From: Bacteroides sp. CAG:530
GTDB taxonomy: Bacteria; Bacteroidota; Bacteroidia; Bacteroidales; Bacteroidaceae
DNA: 9,120 bases
NCBI GenBank assembly: GCA_000434735.1
Contig: FR881230.1
Location: 1 to 9,120, forward strand
Direction: 5' to 3'
Under the pieces are notes generated by a model. It had not been told where the DNA came from. It saw nothing but the letters and a program-made list of their open reading frames with translations, and made no database searches. The position numbers were made by a program, and so were the translations under genes. Below are positions 1 to 7,475 of the stretch, one piece after another. Position 1 is the stretch's first letter; every line of letters begins with the position of its first letter.

Positions 1-48
1 ATTTTATAGTATTTACTGAATGTCCCTAAATAATTTGCGTTTAATACA

Positions 49-91
49 ACAGCCTGTCGTAGTGATTACGATGGGCTGTCTTTGTTTTCTT
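49..91 (+). terminator. Intrinsic terminator of an unseen upstream gene
   Basis: The outer arms ACAGCC (49-54) and GGCTGT (74-79) pair perfectly. After a TG/TG mismatch, an inner stem TCGTA (57-61) / TACGA (67-71) closes a 5-base loop. A T-rich stretch (80-91, CTTTGTTTTCTT) follows on the + strand. This fits a Rho-independent terminator for a gene ending left of the window. No open frame in bases 1-48 looks like the tail of a gene. The T-tract overlaps the -33 box of the next promoter. Confidence 0.65.
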
Positions 92-112
92 CCCATTTTT
101 TCGCTATGTTTG
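81..112 (+). promoter_or_regulatory. Bacteroides-type promoter for the nitroreductase gene
   Basis: TTTG at 81-84 (the -33 box) lies exactly 20 bases before TATGTTTG at 105-112, which fits the -7 consensus TAnnTTTG of the Bacteroidetes primary sigma factor. Transcription would start near 117-120, leaving a leader of about 28-31 bases before the ATG at 148. The leader is A-rich with no clear Shine-Dalgarno, as is usual in this phylum. The -33 box sits in the T-tract of the upstream terminator, so the two signals are interleaved. Confidence 0.75.
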
Positions 113-147
113 CCAGCGTACAAATAATCTAAAACGCAGAAAATCGT

Positions 148-801
148 ATGAAAACATTAAAGCAAGCAGCATTAGCATTGCTCTTCGTGCCATTCATGTC
201 ATGTGGAGGCGGAGCACAAAAATCAACTGATTCGGCCAACGAACAATCTCAGGCCAATAAAAATCAAACAATAGAAACTATCATGTCGCGACGCAGCATC
301 CGTCAGTATAAGCCGCAAGCTGTGGACAGAGACACTATGCAGACCATTGTGGAATGTGGTATCAATGCGCCAAACGGCATGAACAAACAATCGTGGGCTA
401 TACGCGTGGTAGATAATCCCGAATATATCAACGGAATTACAGAAGTATTTAAGAAAAAGAATCAAGACCGAATAGCCAACGATCCGAACTTCAAGAACAT
501 GTTCAGAAACGCTCCTACCGTGGTATTCATCGCCAACGACCCATCGTACGAATTGTCACAGATAGACTGCGGACTCTTAGGCGAGAACATGATACTGGCA
601 GCCCAATCAATGGGTATCGGCTCTTGCTGTTTAGGCAGCCCCATCCGCTTTATGCTTACAGAGCCAGAAGCAGCCGAATACGTTAAACGCTTGGAATTGC
701 CCGAAGGATATAACCTGCTCTATTGCATCGCCTTCGGTCATCCTGACGAATCGCCGGAAGCCAAACCACGCGACACTTCTAAAATTAAATTCATAGATTA
801 A
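148..801 (+). CDS. Nitroreductase-family lipoprotein (FMN-dependent oxidoreductase fold)
   Basis: 217 residues. The N-terminus is a lipoprotein signal peptide: basic start MKTLK, a hydrophobic stretch to residue 18, and a lipobox-like FMSC with the lipidated Cys at 19. A Gly/Ser/Gln-rich linker runs to about residue 42. The rest is a nitroreductase domain: RRSIRQY (48-54, the typical FMN-phosphate-binding start), NAPNGMNKQSW (73-83), an Asp-Cys-Gly-Leu helix near 140 leading to MGIGSCCLG (155-163), and a C-terminal segment near 187-208 with AFGHPDE. The family reduces nitro groups, quinones or related substrates using FMN and usually NAD(P)H; the true substrate here is unknown. No acidic cluster follows Cys19, so a surface-export signal is not evident, and anchoring facing the periplasm is the inference. 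The start is supported by the signal peptide and the promoter just upstream. It is a single-gene unit, convergent with the esterase. Confidence 0.92.
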   Translation: MKTLKQAALALLFVPFMSCGGGAQKSTDSANEQSQANKNQTIETIMSRRSIRQYKPQAVDRDTMQTIVECGINAPNGMNKQSWAIRVVDNPEYINGITEVFKKKNQDRIANDPNFKNMFRNAPTVVFIANDPSYELSQIDCGLLGENMILAAQSMGIGSCCLGSPIRFMLTEPEAAEYVKRLELPEGYNLLYCIAFGHPDESPEAKPRDTSKIKFID

Positions 802-850
802 TAGAAAGTTGACAGCATAAGAAGTAAAAGTCAACTAGTAAGCAGAAAAA

Positions 851-895
851 CTATAAATCCAGCCTAAAGATGTATATTTCTAGGCTGGATTATAG
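851..895 (-). terminator. Hairpin terminator between convergent genes, oriented for the esterase operon
   Basis: Perfect 11-bp arms AATCCAGCCTA (856-866) and TAGGCTGGATT (881-891) surround a 14-base loop. The stem extends by five more pairs to 851 and 895 if one A is bulged. Read on the minus strand, the stem is followed directly by TTTTTCTGC (850 down to 842), a proper U-tract, so it terminates the run ending with the esterase stop at 903. On the + strand only AGCTAATC follows, with no T-run, so any stop for the nitroreductase transcript would be weaker. Confidence 0.85.
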
Positions 896-902
896 TAGCT
901 AA

Positions 903-1769
903 TCAACTTCCACAGAACACTCTGCTCACAAACTCCATTACTGAAGGCAATGCAGTACGCCAATAAGTCCAAGTATGTCCGCCGTCGCGCACTCTGAACT
1001 CGTGCTTAATGTTTTTGCTCTGCATAATTTCATGAATTATATTGTTGCCGTGAAGCAAAGTATCATCATCACCACAGTCTATGTAGAACTTTGCTTTAGG
1101 GAACTCTTCTGCCGAGAGGTTCTCCATCAACAAGAGTACGCTATTCTTATCCCAATGAGGGGTAAGATTTCCTTTTCCATATAGTTTATCGAAGAGTTTT
1201 CCTCTCATATCGTTCTTGCCCTTTTCAATCATTTCATTGGTATAAACGGCAGCGCTCAAAGGGGCACATGCGCTGAAATAATCGGGGTGATGCAAGGTGT
1301 ACAAGAACGAGCCATATCCACCCATCGACAATCCTGATATAGCACGATACTGACGATGTGTTCTTACTCTGTATGTCTTTTCGATATAAGGTATCAATTC
1401 CTTGAAGAACATATCCTCATAACAAACCTTGCCGTCGTACGAATTAACGTACCATGTTTCACCAGCATCGGGCATTACGATAATCATTGGTGTAGCCGCT
1501 TGCGACTGAATCGTTTTATCGGCTATCTGCTGCACGTTTCCATATTGAACCCATGCGGTTTCATCGTCGGTCCATCCATGCAGAAGATACAATACCGGAT
1601 AACTTCTTTCGGATGTGTCATAACCATCTGGCAGATAAATAGAATACTTAACCTCACCTTTCAAGATGTTACTTTGAAACTTTAACGACTCAAACACTTT
1701 ACCTGCAAACATATTTGATACAGATAACAATGCAATTAAGATTGTCAATACAGTTTTTTTCATACTCAT
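903..1769 (-). CDS. Secreted esterase of the esterase D / feruloyl esterase-like alpha/beta-hydrolase family
   Basis: 288 residues. An N-terminal signal peptide (about 1-22, ending NMFAG) predicts export; it lacks a lipobox Cys. The alpha/beta-hydrolase core shows YLPDGYD (45-51), LYLLHGWTDDE (60-70, oxyanion-hole region), the nucleophile elbow GLSMGG with Ser148, an acidic segment DCGDDD (231-236) that should supply the catalytic Asp, and GGHTWTYW (263-270) with the catalytic His265. This is the PF00756-type esterase family, which includes S-formylglutathione hydrolases, carbohydrate acyl or feruloyl esterases and mycolyltransferases. Export argues against formylglutathione hydrolase and suggests a carbohydrate or xenobiotic ester; the substrate is unknown. 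A second ATG two codons in (MKKTVL, at 1763) is an equally plausible start. The gene lies 48 bases after the LtaS-like gene and ends before a strong terminator. An imperfect -7-like TATTTTG (1807-1813, minus) exists upstream but does not fit the spacing consensus. Confidence 0.9.
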   Translation of the reverse strand: MSMKKTVLTILIALLSVSNMFAGKVFESLKFQSNILKGEVKYSIYLPDGYDTSERSYPVLYLLHGWTDDETAWVQYGNVQQIADKTIQSQAATPMIIVMPDAGETWYVNSYDGKVCYEDMFFKELIPYIEKTYRVRTHRQYRAISGLSMGGYGSFLYTLHHPDYFSACAPLSAAVYTNEMIEKGKNDMRGKLFDKLYGKGNLTPHWDKNSVLLLMENLSAEEFPKAKFYIDCGDDDTLLHGNNIIHEIMQSKNIKHEFRVRDGGHTWTYWRTALPSVMEFVSRVFCGS

Positions 1770-1817
1770 AATATATTTAAAATTAATAACTCAGATTATC
1801 AGGTTACAAAATAGCGT

Positions 1818-3635
1818 TTATCGGCTTCCTAAGTCATCGTATGAACTTTGCAAGATAGCCTTTACCCGCTGCAGACGGTTTGAGTTGGGCGATGGCGATT
1901 CATCCGCCACTCGGTCGGCATTCAAATCGTACAGTGTTACTCCAGTGCTGTCGGCAAAGGCGCATCCACCGCCGAAGGTCCAGTATGCAAACGGATAAGT
2001 ATATTCTTTGCTCATCACATTACGGCTAAAGTTGAAAGCATCATGATTCAATCCGAGTTGTGCCAACAAGGTAGCCGCCATATCGGTTTGATTCATGATT
2101 TTATCAATTACCATCGGCTGCTTGATGGCTCCACCCAGCCACAACATAGGAATGTGATGAATGCGTGCGGCATGTCCATTGCCTTCTTCCGGATAGTAGA
2201 ACCCATGGTCGGGCAAACAAATGACAAGCAAGTCGTTCCACAGAGGCGTTTTCTTCATCCGCTCTATGAATTGTCCGAGGCAATTATCGGTAAAGGCGAA
2301 AGCATTAGGTACCTTTTCGTCTAATTTATGATAAGGCACTTCAAAAGGTTCATGACTGCTTAATGTTAGGAATGCGGTATGCCACGGAGTGTCTTTTCTA
2401 TCTTTCAGCTTATTATACAGCCACTCGAAAGTAATATCATCGTTAACTCCCCAAGCGTTTTTACGCTGCGATACCGGGAAATCAACATCGGCGGTAAGAT
2501 GTTGATAACCGCTCTCCAACAGATAGCTTTTCATATTTGTGAAGTTGATATCACCTCCGTACAAGAAGTCGGTATGGTATCCTTGCTTACGCAGCTCTGC
2601 GGCTATAGAAGGCAGTGTGCGACTCTTATTCGGCATCTTCATTACCGACAGTGTCGGAAAGCTCTGATAGCCGCTGAAGGTGCATACCGTACCACGATCG
2701 GTGCGATAACTATTGGCATAACAGTTGGTAAACCAAATGCCTTCCTTGCTCAAGCGGTCGAGATTAGTACTAGCTCCTTTAACTCCACCGAACGATTCTA
2801 CCAAAGCTCCACCAAAGCTTTCCATCAAGACGACAAGGATATTGGGTCGCTTGGTACGAAGCAACTCTACCGTACCTTCATCGCCAGTAGGATAAAGTCC
2901 CTGAAACAACGATGCACGTTCTTCTTCGCTAAAGTAATTGAACTCGTCGCTGTAATTCTTGGTCTTGCTGGCCGAAGCCATCAAACTGAAAGCCGGGTTC
3001 ACAGCCGAGTGATTGAGGAATTCGTCATTACAGAAGTATACCTGCCCTATGTTGGCAGTCGACTCCGTAACGCCTCCTCTGATAACTACAAACAACGCTC
3101 CGCCTATGAGTATCATCGCTCCTGTTCCGGCTATCCTCTTCTTTACCGCCGGCAATACCGACGGAGTAATACGATAAAGTGCCCACGCACTGACAGCAGA
3201 AAGCAGCAGGATAACCAAGGTACGCACTATCAAGAACCAAGCCGATACGCTGGCAGCAGCATTCTTTGGCGAATCAAGATAAAGGAAAACAGATGCGTCG
3301 AGCTTGAATTTCCAGAAAGGATAAAGGCCCATATCTACAATGAACACTATAGAGACCACCAACGCTATAATAGCGTAATATGTCACAAGCAACTTACGTA
3401 GCGGGAATCGCTTGAACCAAACGCTTACTAATATAGCAAGCCAAGGAATGGCTGTAAGGTATCCTGCGGTAGTGGCGTCAAGGCTGACCCCATGCCACAT
3501 AACCTGAATATAGTCGTTAAAAGAAACGCCACGACTTATGGCATCGTTATAAAGCATGAAACACGGCTTCTGCAAGACGAACGCCAACAGTACCGCTACA
3601 AAAAACAGCAATAAATAAACAAGTCTCTTTTTCAT
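1818..3635 (-). CDS. LtaS/OpgB-like membrane enzyme of the alkaline phosphatase/sulfatase fold
   Basis: 605 residues. The N-terminal third has five hydrophobic segments (about 4-22, 56-74, 82-104, 132-154, 169-187), then an extracytoplasmic sulfatase-fold domain from about 262. The metal and catalytic residues match the LtaS pattern: Glu272 in VLMESFGG, Thr316 in RTDRGTVCTF as the likely nucleophile, and Asp476-His477 in LPDHGFY, with His428 in SSHEPF. The family includes lipoteichoic acid synthase (transfers glycerol phosphate from phosphatidylglycerol), OpgB and phosphoethanolamine transferases. Bacteroidales make no lipoteichoic acid, so the acceptor must be another envelope glycan or lipid; which one cannot be read from sequence. 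Both domains appear complete. It starts 19 bases after the RNase H stop (MKKRLVYLLL, a classic membrane-protein start), so it is probably co-transcribed with rnh and with the esterase downstream. Confidence 0.92.
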   Translation of the reverse strand: MKKRLVYLLLFFVAVLLAFVLQKPCFMLYNDAISRGVSFNDYIQVMWHGVSLDATTAGYLTAIPWLAILVSVWFKRFPLRKLLVTYYAIIALVVSIVFIVDMGLYPFWKFKLDASVFLYLDSPKNAAASVSAWFLIVRTLVILLLSAVSAWALYRITPSVLPAVKKRIAGTGAMILIGGALFVVIRGGVTESTANIGQVYFCNDEFLNHSAVNPAFSLMASASKTKNYSDEFNYFSEEERASLFQGLYPTGDEGTVELLRTKRPNILVVLMESFGGALVESFGGVKGASTNLDRLSKEGIWFTNCYANSYRTDRGTVCTFSGYQSFPTLSVMKMPNKSRTLPSIAAELRKQGYHTDFLYGGDINFTNMKSYLLESGYQHLTADVDFPVSQRKNAWGVNDDITFEWLYNKLKDRKDTPWHTAFLTLSSHEPFEVPYHKLDEKVPNAFAFTDNCLGQFIERMKKTPLWNDLLVICLPDHGFYYPEEGNGHAARIHHIPMLWLGGAIKQPMVIDKIMNQTDMAATLLAQLGLNHDAFNFSRNVMSKEYTYPFAYWTFGGGCAFADSTGVTLYDLNADRVADESPSPNSNRLQRVKAILQSSYDDLGSR

Positions 3636-3654
3636 CTTCTCTCGTTTTTAAATA

Positions 3655-4284
3655 CTATTTACGGCCAAAATCGGCAGGCACTTCACCCCATTGCTCCGTT
3701 TCCCATTTTAGTACTGGCATGGTATATGTATTTTCGCGCAGCCATTTTTCCGCACGTTCTATCATCTGAAACAGTTGTTCGGTGCGCTCTGTACGCTCTA
3801 ATTTGGTCTTGCATTTTTTCTGTTTCACCCAGTTCAGCGCGTTACGGCTGTCGGAATAAATAGTCATGTTCAGCCCTTGTTTTTTAAGCAGGGCAAGACC
3901 GTGAACTATCGCCAAGAACTCACCTATATTATTAGTGCCGTACACTGGTCCGTAATGAAATATTTCCTGTCCGGTAAGCAGATAAACGCCTCTGTATTCC
4001 ATTGGTCCCGGATTACCGCTACAAGCGGCATCTACTGCCAAGCAATTGGTATCAAAGTTCTCGGGCAATTGTTTTTTAGCTACATGCGATGTCTGTCCGC
4101 TTTTCTCGCTGGGATGCAAATAATGATGTGCAGGCGAATTCAAAGCCTCCTCAGCCTCTTCGCGGGTAGTGAACGACTTATATAGTGCTCCCTTAAAATT
4201 CTTTATCTGTAGTTGGCAATCGGTCCACGAATCGTATACGCCCGGATTCACACCTTTCCACACGGTATAATATTTCTTAGCCAT
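3655..4284 (-). CDS. Ribonuclease H (type 1) with N-terminal hybrid-binding/viroplasmin domain
   Basis: 209 residues. Residues about 4-49 (KYYTVWKGVNPGVYDSW through the TTREEAEEAL helix) form the caulimovirus viroplasmin / hybrid-binding domain that grips RNA-DNA duplexes. A short linker (50-77) leads to an RNase HI domain with Asp85 in AVDAACSGNPG, Glu122 in NNIGEFLAIVHGL, Asp145 in IYSDSRNAL and a C-terminal Asp205 in GEVPADFGRK. These fit the D-E-D-D metal-binding set, although the last one sits in the motif specific to this subfamily rather than the E. coli one. It should cleave RNA in RNA-DNA hybrids in the cytoplasm (R-loops, primers). It begins just 12 bases after the argS terminator stem, with no recognisable promoter of its own, and is followed at 19 bases by the LtaS-like gene. 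The symbol rnhA is not used because the domain architecture differs from E. coli RnhA. Confidence 0.93.
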   Translation of the reverse strand: MAKKYYTVWKGVNPGVYDSWTDCQLQIKNFKGALYKSFTTREEAEEALNSPAHHYLHPSEKSGQTSHVAKKQLPENFDTNCLAVDAACSGNPGPMEYRGVYLLTGQEIFHYGPVYGTNNIGEFLAIVHGLALLKKQGLNMTIYSDSRNALNWVKQKKCKTKLERTERTEQLFQMIERAEKWLRENTYTMPVLKWETEQWGEVPADFGRK

Positions 4285-4296
4285 CGGTATATAAAA

Positions 4297-4342
4297 AATA
4301 AGGCACGGAACGCACAGAAATCCGTGCAGTCCGTGCCTTATT
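4297..4342 (-). terminator. Strong intrinsic terminator downstream of argS
   Basis: 13-bp perfect arms, AATAAGGCACGGA (4297-4309) and TCCGTGCCTTATT (4330-4342), enclose a 20-base loop. Read on the minus strand, the stem runs directly into TTTTTTAT (4298 down to 4291), a U-tract beginning within the closing A-T pairs. It begins 18 bases after the argS stop. The loop holds a second TCCGTGC (4321-4327), nine bases from the copy in the arm, so an alternative shorter hairpin is possible. Confidence 0.88.
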
Positions 4343-4360
4343 ATGCTAAAATTGTTTGTA

Positions 4361-6178
4361 TTACATACGTTCAGGAACTTCTATACCCAGCAGTCCCATA
4401 GCTTCTTTCACAACTTTCGCCACGTTCTGGCTCAGTGCAAGACGGAAAATCTTCACAGCCTCGTTCTCTTCGCGCAAGATGCTGAAATCGTGATAGAACT
4501 GGTTGTACTCTTTCACCAAATCATAAGCATAGTTAGCTATGATAGAAGGATTGTAGTCAGAACCTGCCTGTGCTACCACATTAGCGAAGTCTGCCAACAT
4601 CTGGATAAGATATTCTTCCTTAGTGCTCAGTTCTATACCTGTCGGGATAACCGCAGGGATAGTAATGCCTGCCTCGGCAGCCTTGCGGAGGATAGACTGG
4701 ATACGTGCGTAAGTGTACTGAATGAACGGACCTGTATTACCGTTAAAGTCGATAGATTCTTTCGGGTTGAAAGTCATGTTCTTACGTGCATCTACCTTCA
4801 AGATGAAGTACTTCAACGCGCCCAGACCTACGATACGCGCAATATCGTCAGCCTCAGCCTGCGACAATCCGTCCAACTTGCCCAGTTCTGCGCTAGTTTC
4901 CTTTGCAGTCTGAATCATAGCCTCCATCAAGTCATCGGCATCTACCACTGTACCTTCACGGCTCTTCATCTTACCTTCTGGCAATTCTACCATACCGTAT
5001 GAGAAGTGAACCAAGCCCTTACCCCATTCAAATCCGAGTTTGTCGAGCAATATAGACAACACCTGGAAGTGATAGTTCTGTTCGTTGCCCACTACATAAA
5101 TCATCTTGTCGATAGGGAAGTCAGAGAAACGCTGTTCGGCAGTACCTATATCCTGAGTCATGTATACAGAAGTACCGTCGGCACGGAGCAACAACTTATG
5201 GTCTAATCCTTCGCCTGTAAGGTCTGCCCATACAGAACCGTCTTCCTTGCGGTAGAAGAATCCTTTTTCAAGACCTTCCATTACCTTCTTCTTTCCTTCA
5301 AGGTAAGTATTTGATTCGTAGTAAATCTTATCGAAACCTACACCCATCATCTTATAAGTTTCATCGAATCCGGCGTAAACCCAGTCGTTCATCTTCTTCC
5401 ACAAAGCACGGACTTCAGGGTCGTTTGCCTCCCACTTACGTAGCATTTCACGAGCCTCAAGCATCAACGGAGAGTTTGCTTCGGCCTTTGCCTTTGCGTC
5501 TTCCTCGCTCATACCTTCTGCCATATACTGAGCCATCAGTTCTTTTACTTCGGCTTTATAATGCTTGTCGAAAGCTACGTAATAGTCACCGATAAGGTGG
5601 TCGCCTTTCTTGCCCGATGATTCTGGAGTTTCACCGTTTCCGTACTTCAACCATGCAAGCATAGACTTACAGATATGGATACCGCGGTCGTTCACGATAT
5701 TTGTCTTCACTACCTTGTTGCCATTGGCCGCCATAACGTTTGCCAAGGCATTACCCAGCAAGTTATTACGCACATGTCCCAAGTGCAAAGGCTTATTGGT
5801 GTTTGGTGAAGAATATTCAATCATCACCAGCGGAGAGTTTTCATCAGCTTTCTTGATGCCCCAATGTTCATCGGCCTGAATGCGGTTAAGCAACTCAACC
5901 CACACGTCCGAAGCAATGGTCAGGTTAAGGAAGCCCTTAATGACATTGTATTTCGAGATAGCCGGCTCGTTCTTTACAAGATATTCGCCAATCTCTTGCG
6001 CTGTCTGTTCTGGACCCTTTTTAGACATCTTCAAGAAGGGGAACACAACGAGAGTAAGATGACCTTCAAATTCTTTTTTTGTCTTCTGCAATTGTACCAT
6101 CTTGGCAGGAACTTCTGCGCCATACAATTCTTTCACACCCTGAATAACGGATGCTGTAAGTTTGTCTTCTATCTTCAT
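4361..6178 (-). CDS. argS: Arginyl-tRNA synthetase (class I)
   Basis: 605 residues, a normal length. It charges tRNA-Arg with arginine in the cytoplasm and is expected to be essential. The N-terminal additional domain occupies about 1-90. The Rossmann core begins near EYSSPNTNKPLHLGHVRNN (121-139) with the class I HIGH signature as HLGH (132-135). IVNDRGIHICKSM (161-173) is the typical ArgRS segment. The KMSKS-like loop reads KMKSREG (403-409); ArgRS often has a degenerate version. NTGPFIQYTYAR (481-492) starts the C-terminal DALR-type anticodon-binding domain, which ends in GIEVPERM. The ATG start MKIEDKL is supported by a consensus -7 box 28 bases upstream. It lies 43 bases after the M16 gene on the same strand, and a strong terminator follows. 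Confidence 0.98.
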   Translation of the reverse strand: MKIEDKLTASVIQGVKELYGAEVPAKMVQLQKTKKEFEGHLTLVVFPFLKMSKKGPEQTAQEIGEYLVKNEPAISKYNVIKGFLNLTIASDVWVELLNRIQADEHWGIKKADENSPLVMIEYSSPNTNKPLHLGHVRNNLLGNALANVMAANGNKVVKTNIVNDRGIHICKSMLAWLKYGNGETPESSGKKGDHLIGDYYVAFDKHYKAEVKELMAQYMAEGMSEEDAKAKAEANSPLMLEAREMLRKWEANDPEVRALWKKMNDWVYAGFDETYKMMGVGFDKIYYESNTYLEGKKKVMEGLEKGFFYRKEDGSVWADLTGEGLDHKLLLRADGTSVYMTQDIGTAEQRFSDFPIDKMIYVVGNEQNYHFQVLSILLDKLGFEWGKGLVHFSYGMVELPEGKMKSREGTVVDADDLMEAMIQTAKETSAELGKLDGLSQAEADDIARIVGLGALKYFILKVDARKNMTFNPKESIDFNGNTGPFIQYTYARIQSILRKAAEAGITIPAVIPTGIELSTKEEYLIQMLADFANVVAQAGSDYNPSIIANYAYDLVKEYNQFYHDFSILREENEAVKIFRLALSQNVAKVVKEAMGLLGIEVPERM

Positions 6179-6206
6179 ATAATTTATATCTTTCTATTTA
6201 TACTTG

Positions 6207-6236
6207 CAAAGGTAGTGATTTTTAGCGATAAACAAG
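6207..6236 (-). promoter_or_regulatory. Promoter of argS, overlapping the end of the M16 gene
   Basis: On the minus strand TACCTTTG (6214 down to 6207) matches the TAnnTTTG -7 box perfectly. CTTG (6236 down to 6233), 18 bases further upstream, is a near-match to the -33 TTTG and lies in the last codons of the M16 gene. Transcription would start near 6200, giving a leader of about 20 bases before the argS ATG. argS can thus be transcribed alone or by read-through from the M16 gene, since no terminator lies between them. Confidence 0.7.
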
Positions 6237-7448
6237 AGTGGACAGGTAATCTTCGGAGAACATTTCGTTAGCTACGTCTAAAAGTCCCGCCGGAGTGAGT
6301 GCCTCTATGCGGCGGAACACTTCTTCTTTCGAGTCGTACTTGCCATAGTGAAGAAAGCACTTGCCCATGTCGAGGGCTTTGTTTTCAAAGTTATCGCCGG
6401 CAACCCCTATCTGTCCCATGATTTGTTTCTTGGCGGCATCGAGCTGCCCAGATGTCAAAGCCTTATCGCGCAACTTCTTCAGTTCTTTACGTACCAGCTC
6501 CATGCAGTAGTCGGCATCGTCGGGGTCGCAACCAAAGTAGATGCAGAACGTGCCCGTGTCGGTATAGGCTGTAAGATTGGCCTCAACGTTATATACCAAC
6601 CCACGCTTTTCGCGCAGCGATATATTCAGTCGGCTATTCATACCCGGACCTCCCAAAATGTTATTCAGCAGATACAGTCCAGTGCGTCGTTCATTATATG
6701 CGCTATAACCTCTCGCCCCTATCATGACGTGAGCTTGATGCGTATCTCTACTGATTTCCTTAAATGCCGGAACATATACATCCGGAGCCAATCGCTTATA
6801 ATCACCAACTGTTCCTAAAGCGATGTCTGAAGTCAGCTTCTCCATAATGCGTACTACGCGCTTAAAGTCGATGTCTCCAAAAACGAAGAACACCATATTG
6901 GTAGTCTTATAATAGCGATTTACAAATCGGAGCGCGTCATCGCTTACAAACTGGCGCAAGCGTTCCGGCTTGCCCAATATGTTACGGCCCAATGAATGAT
7001 TAGGGAATATCAGTTCCTCGAAATCATCGAATATCAATTCAGCCGGACTATCTTCGTAGCTCTGTATCTCATCAATAATGACCTCTACCTCCTTGTCTAT
7101 TTCCTGTTGAGGGAAAATACTGTCGAACACAATATCCGTAAGCAACTCTGCCGCCCTCTGGAAATGTTCTTTCATGAAAGCGCAATAAGCTACCGTCTCC
7201 TCCTTATTGGTATAAGCGTTCAAGTCGCCTCCCACATTCTCCATGCGGTTAAGTATATGCCACGGCTTACGCTTGTGCGTTCCCTTAAAGATGAGGTGTT
7301 CTACAAAATGTGCCATTCCCTGCTCCTGCGGCAACTCGTCGCGTGTTCCGGCATCGACGGCAAACCCGCAATAAGCCACGTCGGTAGGACTTGAGGCATG
7401 GATTATACGCAGCCCATTGGGTAAAGTAATCGTATTATAATTCGACAT
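6222..7448 (-). CDS. M16-family zinc metallopeptidase (mitochondrial processing peptidase-like)
   Basis: 408 residues from the ATG at 7448. The inverted zinc motif HxxEH reads HFVEH (His47, Glu50, His51), and the third ligand Glu127 in IIDEIQ lies 76 residues after His51, exactly the spacing of processing peptidases and bacterial PqqL/YmxG-type proteins. The N-terminal M16 domain (about 10-155) is followed by a second, inactive-type M16_C domain (about 165-345) with a glycine-rich GGPGMNSRL (266-274) and REKRGLVYNV (279-288), both conserved in the family. There is no signal peptide or membrane segment, so it should act in the cytoplasm, probably on peptides; the substrate is unknown. The frame extends 10 codons further to a TTG at 7478, but that TTG lies inside the promoter -7 box, so the ATG at 7448 is preferred. 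It is the first gene of the minus-strand run, divergent from the MATE transporter. Confidence 0.95.
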   Translation of the reverse strand: MSNYNTITLPNGLRIIHASSPTDVAYCGFAVDAGTRDELPQEQGMAHFVEHLIFKGTHKRKPWHILNRMENVGGDLNAYTNKEETVAYCAFMKEHFQRAAELLTDIVFDSIFPQQEIDKEVEVIIDEIQSYEDSPAELIFDDFEELIFPNHSLGRNILGKPERLRQFVSDDALRFVNRYYKTTNMVFFVFGDIDFKRVVRIMEKLTSDIALGTVGDYKRLAPDVYVPAFKEISRDTHQAHVMIGARGYSAYNERRTGLYLLNNILGGPGMNSRLNISLREKRGLVYNVEANLTAYTDTGTFCIYFGCDPDDADYCMELVRKELKKLRDKALTSGQLDAAKKQIMGQIGVAGDNFENKALDMGKCFLHYGKYDSKEEVFRRIEALTPAGLLDVANEMFSEDYLSTLVYR

Positions 7449-7475
7449 CGCTTCTTTTCTATAATTTTTACGCTG

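Noticed and set aside
1..48. 3' tail of an upstream protein gene
   Set aside because: All three + strand frames meet stops within the first 30 bases, and no residue pattern can be recognised; it is treated as untranslated sequence before the terminator.
1807..1813. Promoter for the esterase (TATTTTG on the minus strand)
   Set aside because: It is one base short of the TAnnTTTG spacing and has no TTTG 19-21 bases upstream, so co-transcription with the LtaS-like gene is more likely.
2379..3401. 340-residue open frame on the + strand opposite the LtaS-like gene
   Set aside because: It lies wholly antisense to a gene with clear family motifs, and its translation shows no domain, signal or hydrophobic pattern; it is a codon-bias shadow.
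4343..5002. 219-residue open frame on the + strand opposite the end of argS
   Set aside because: It is antisense to the conserved C-terminal domain of argS, with no promoter or recognisable motifs.
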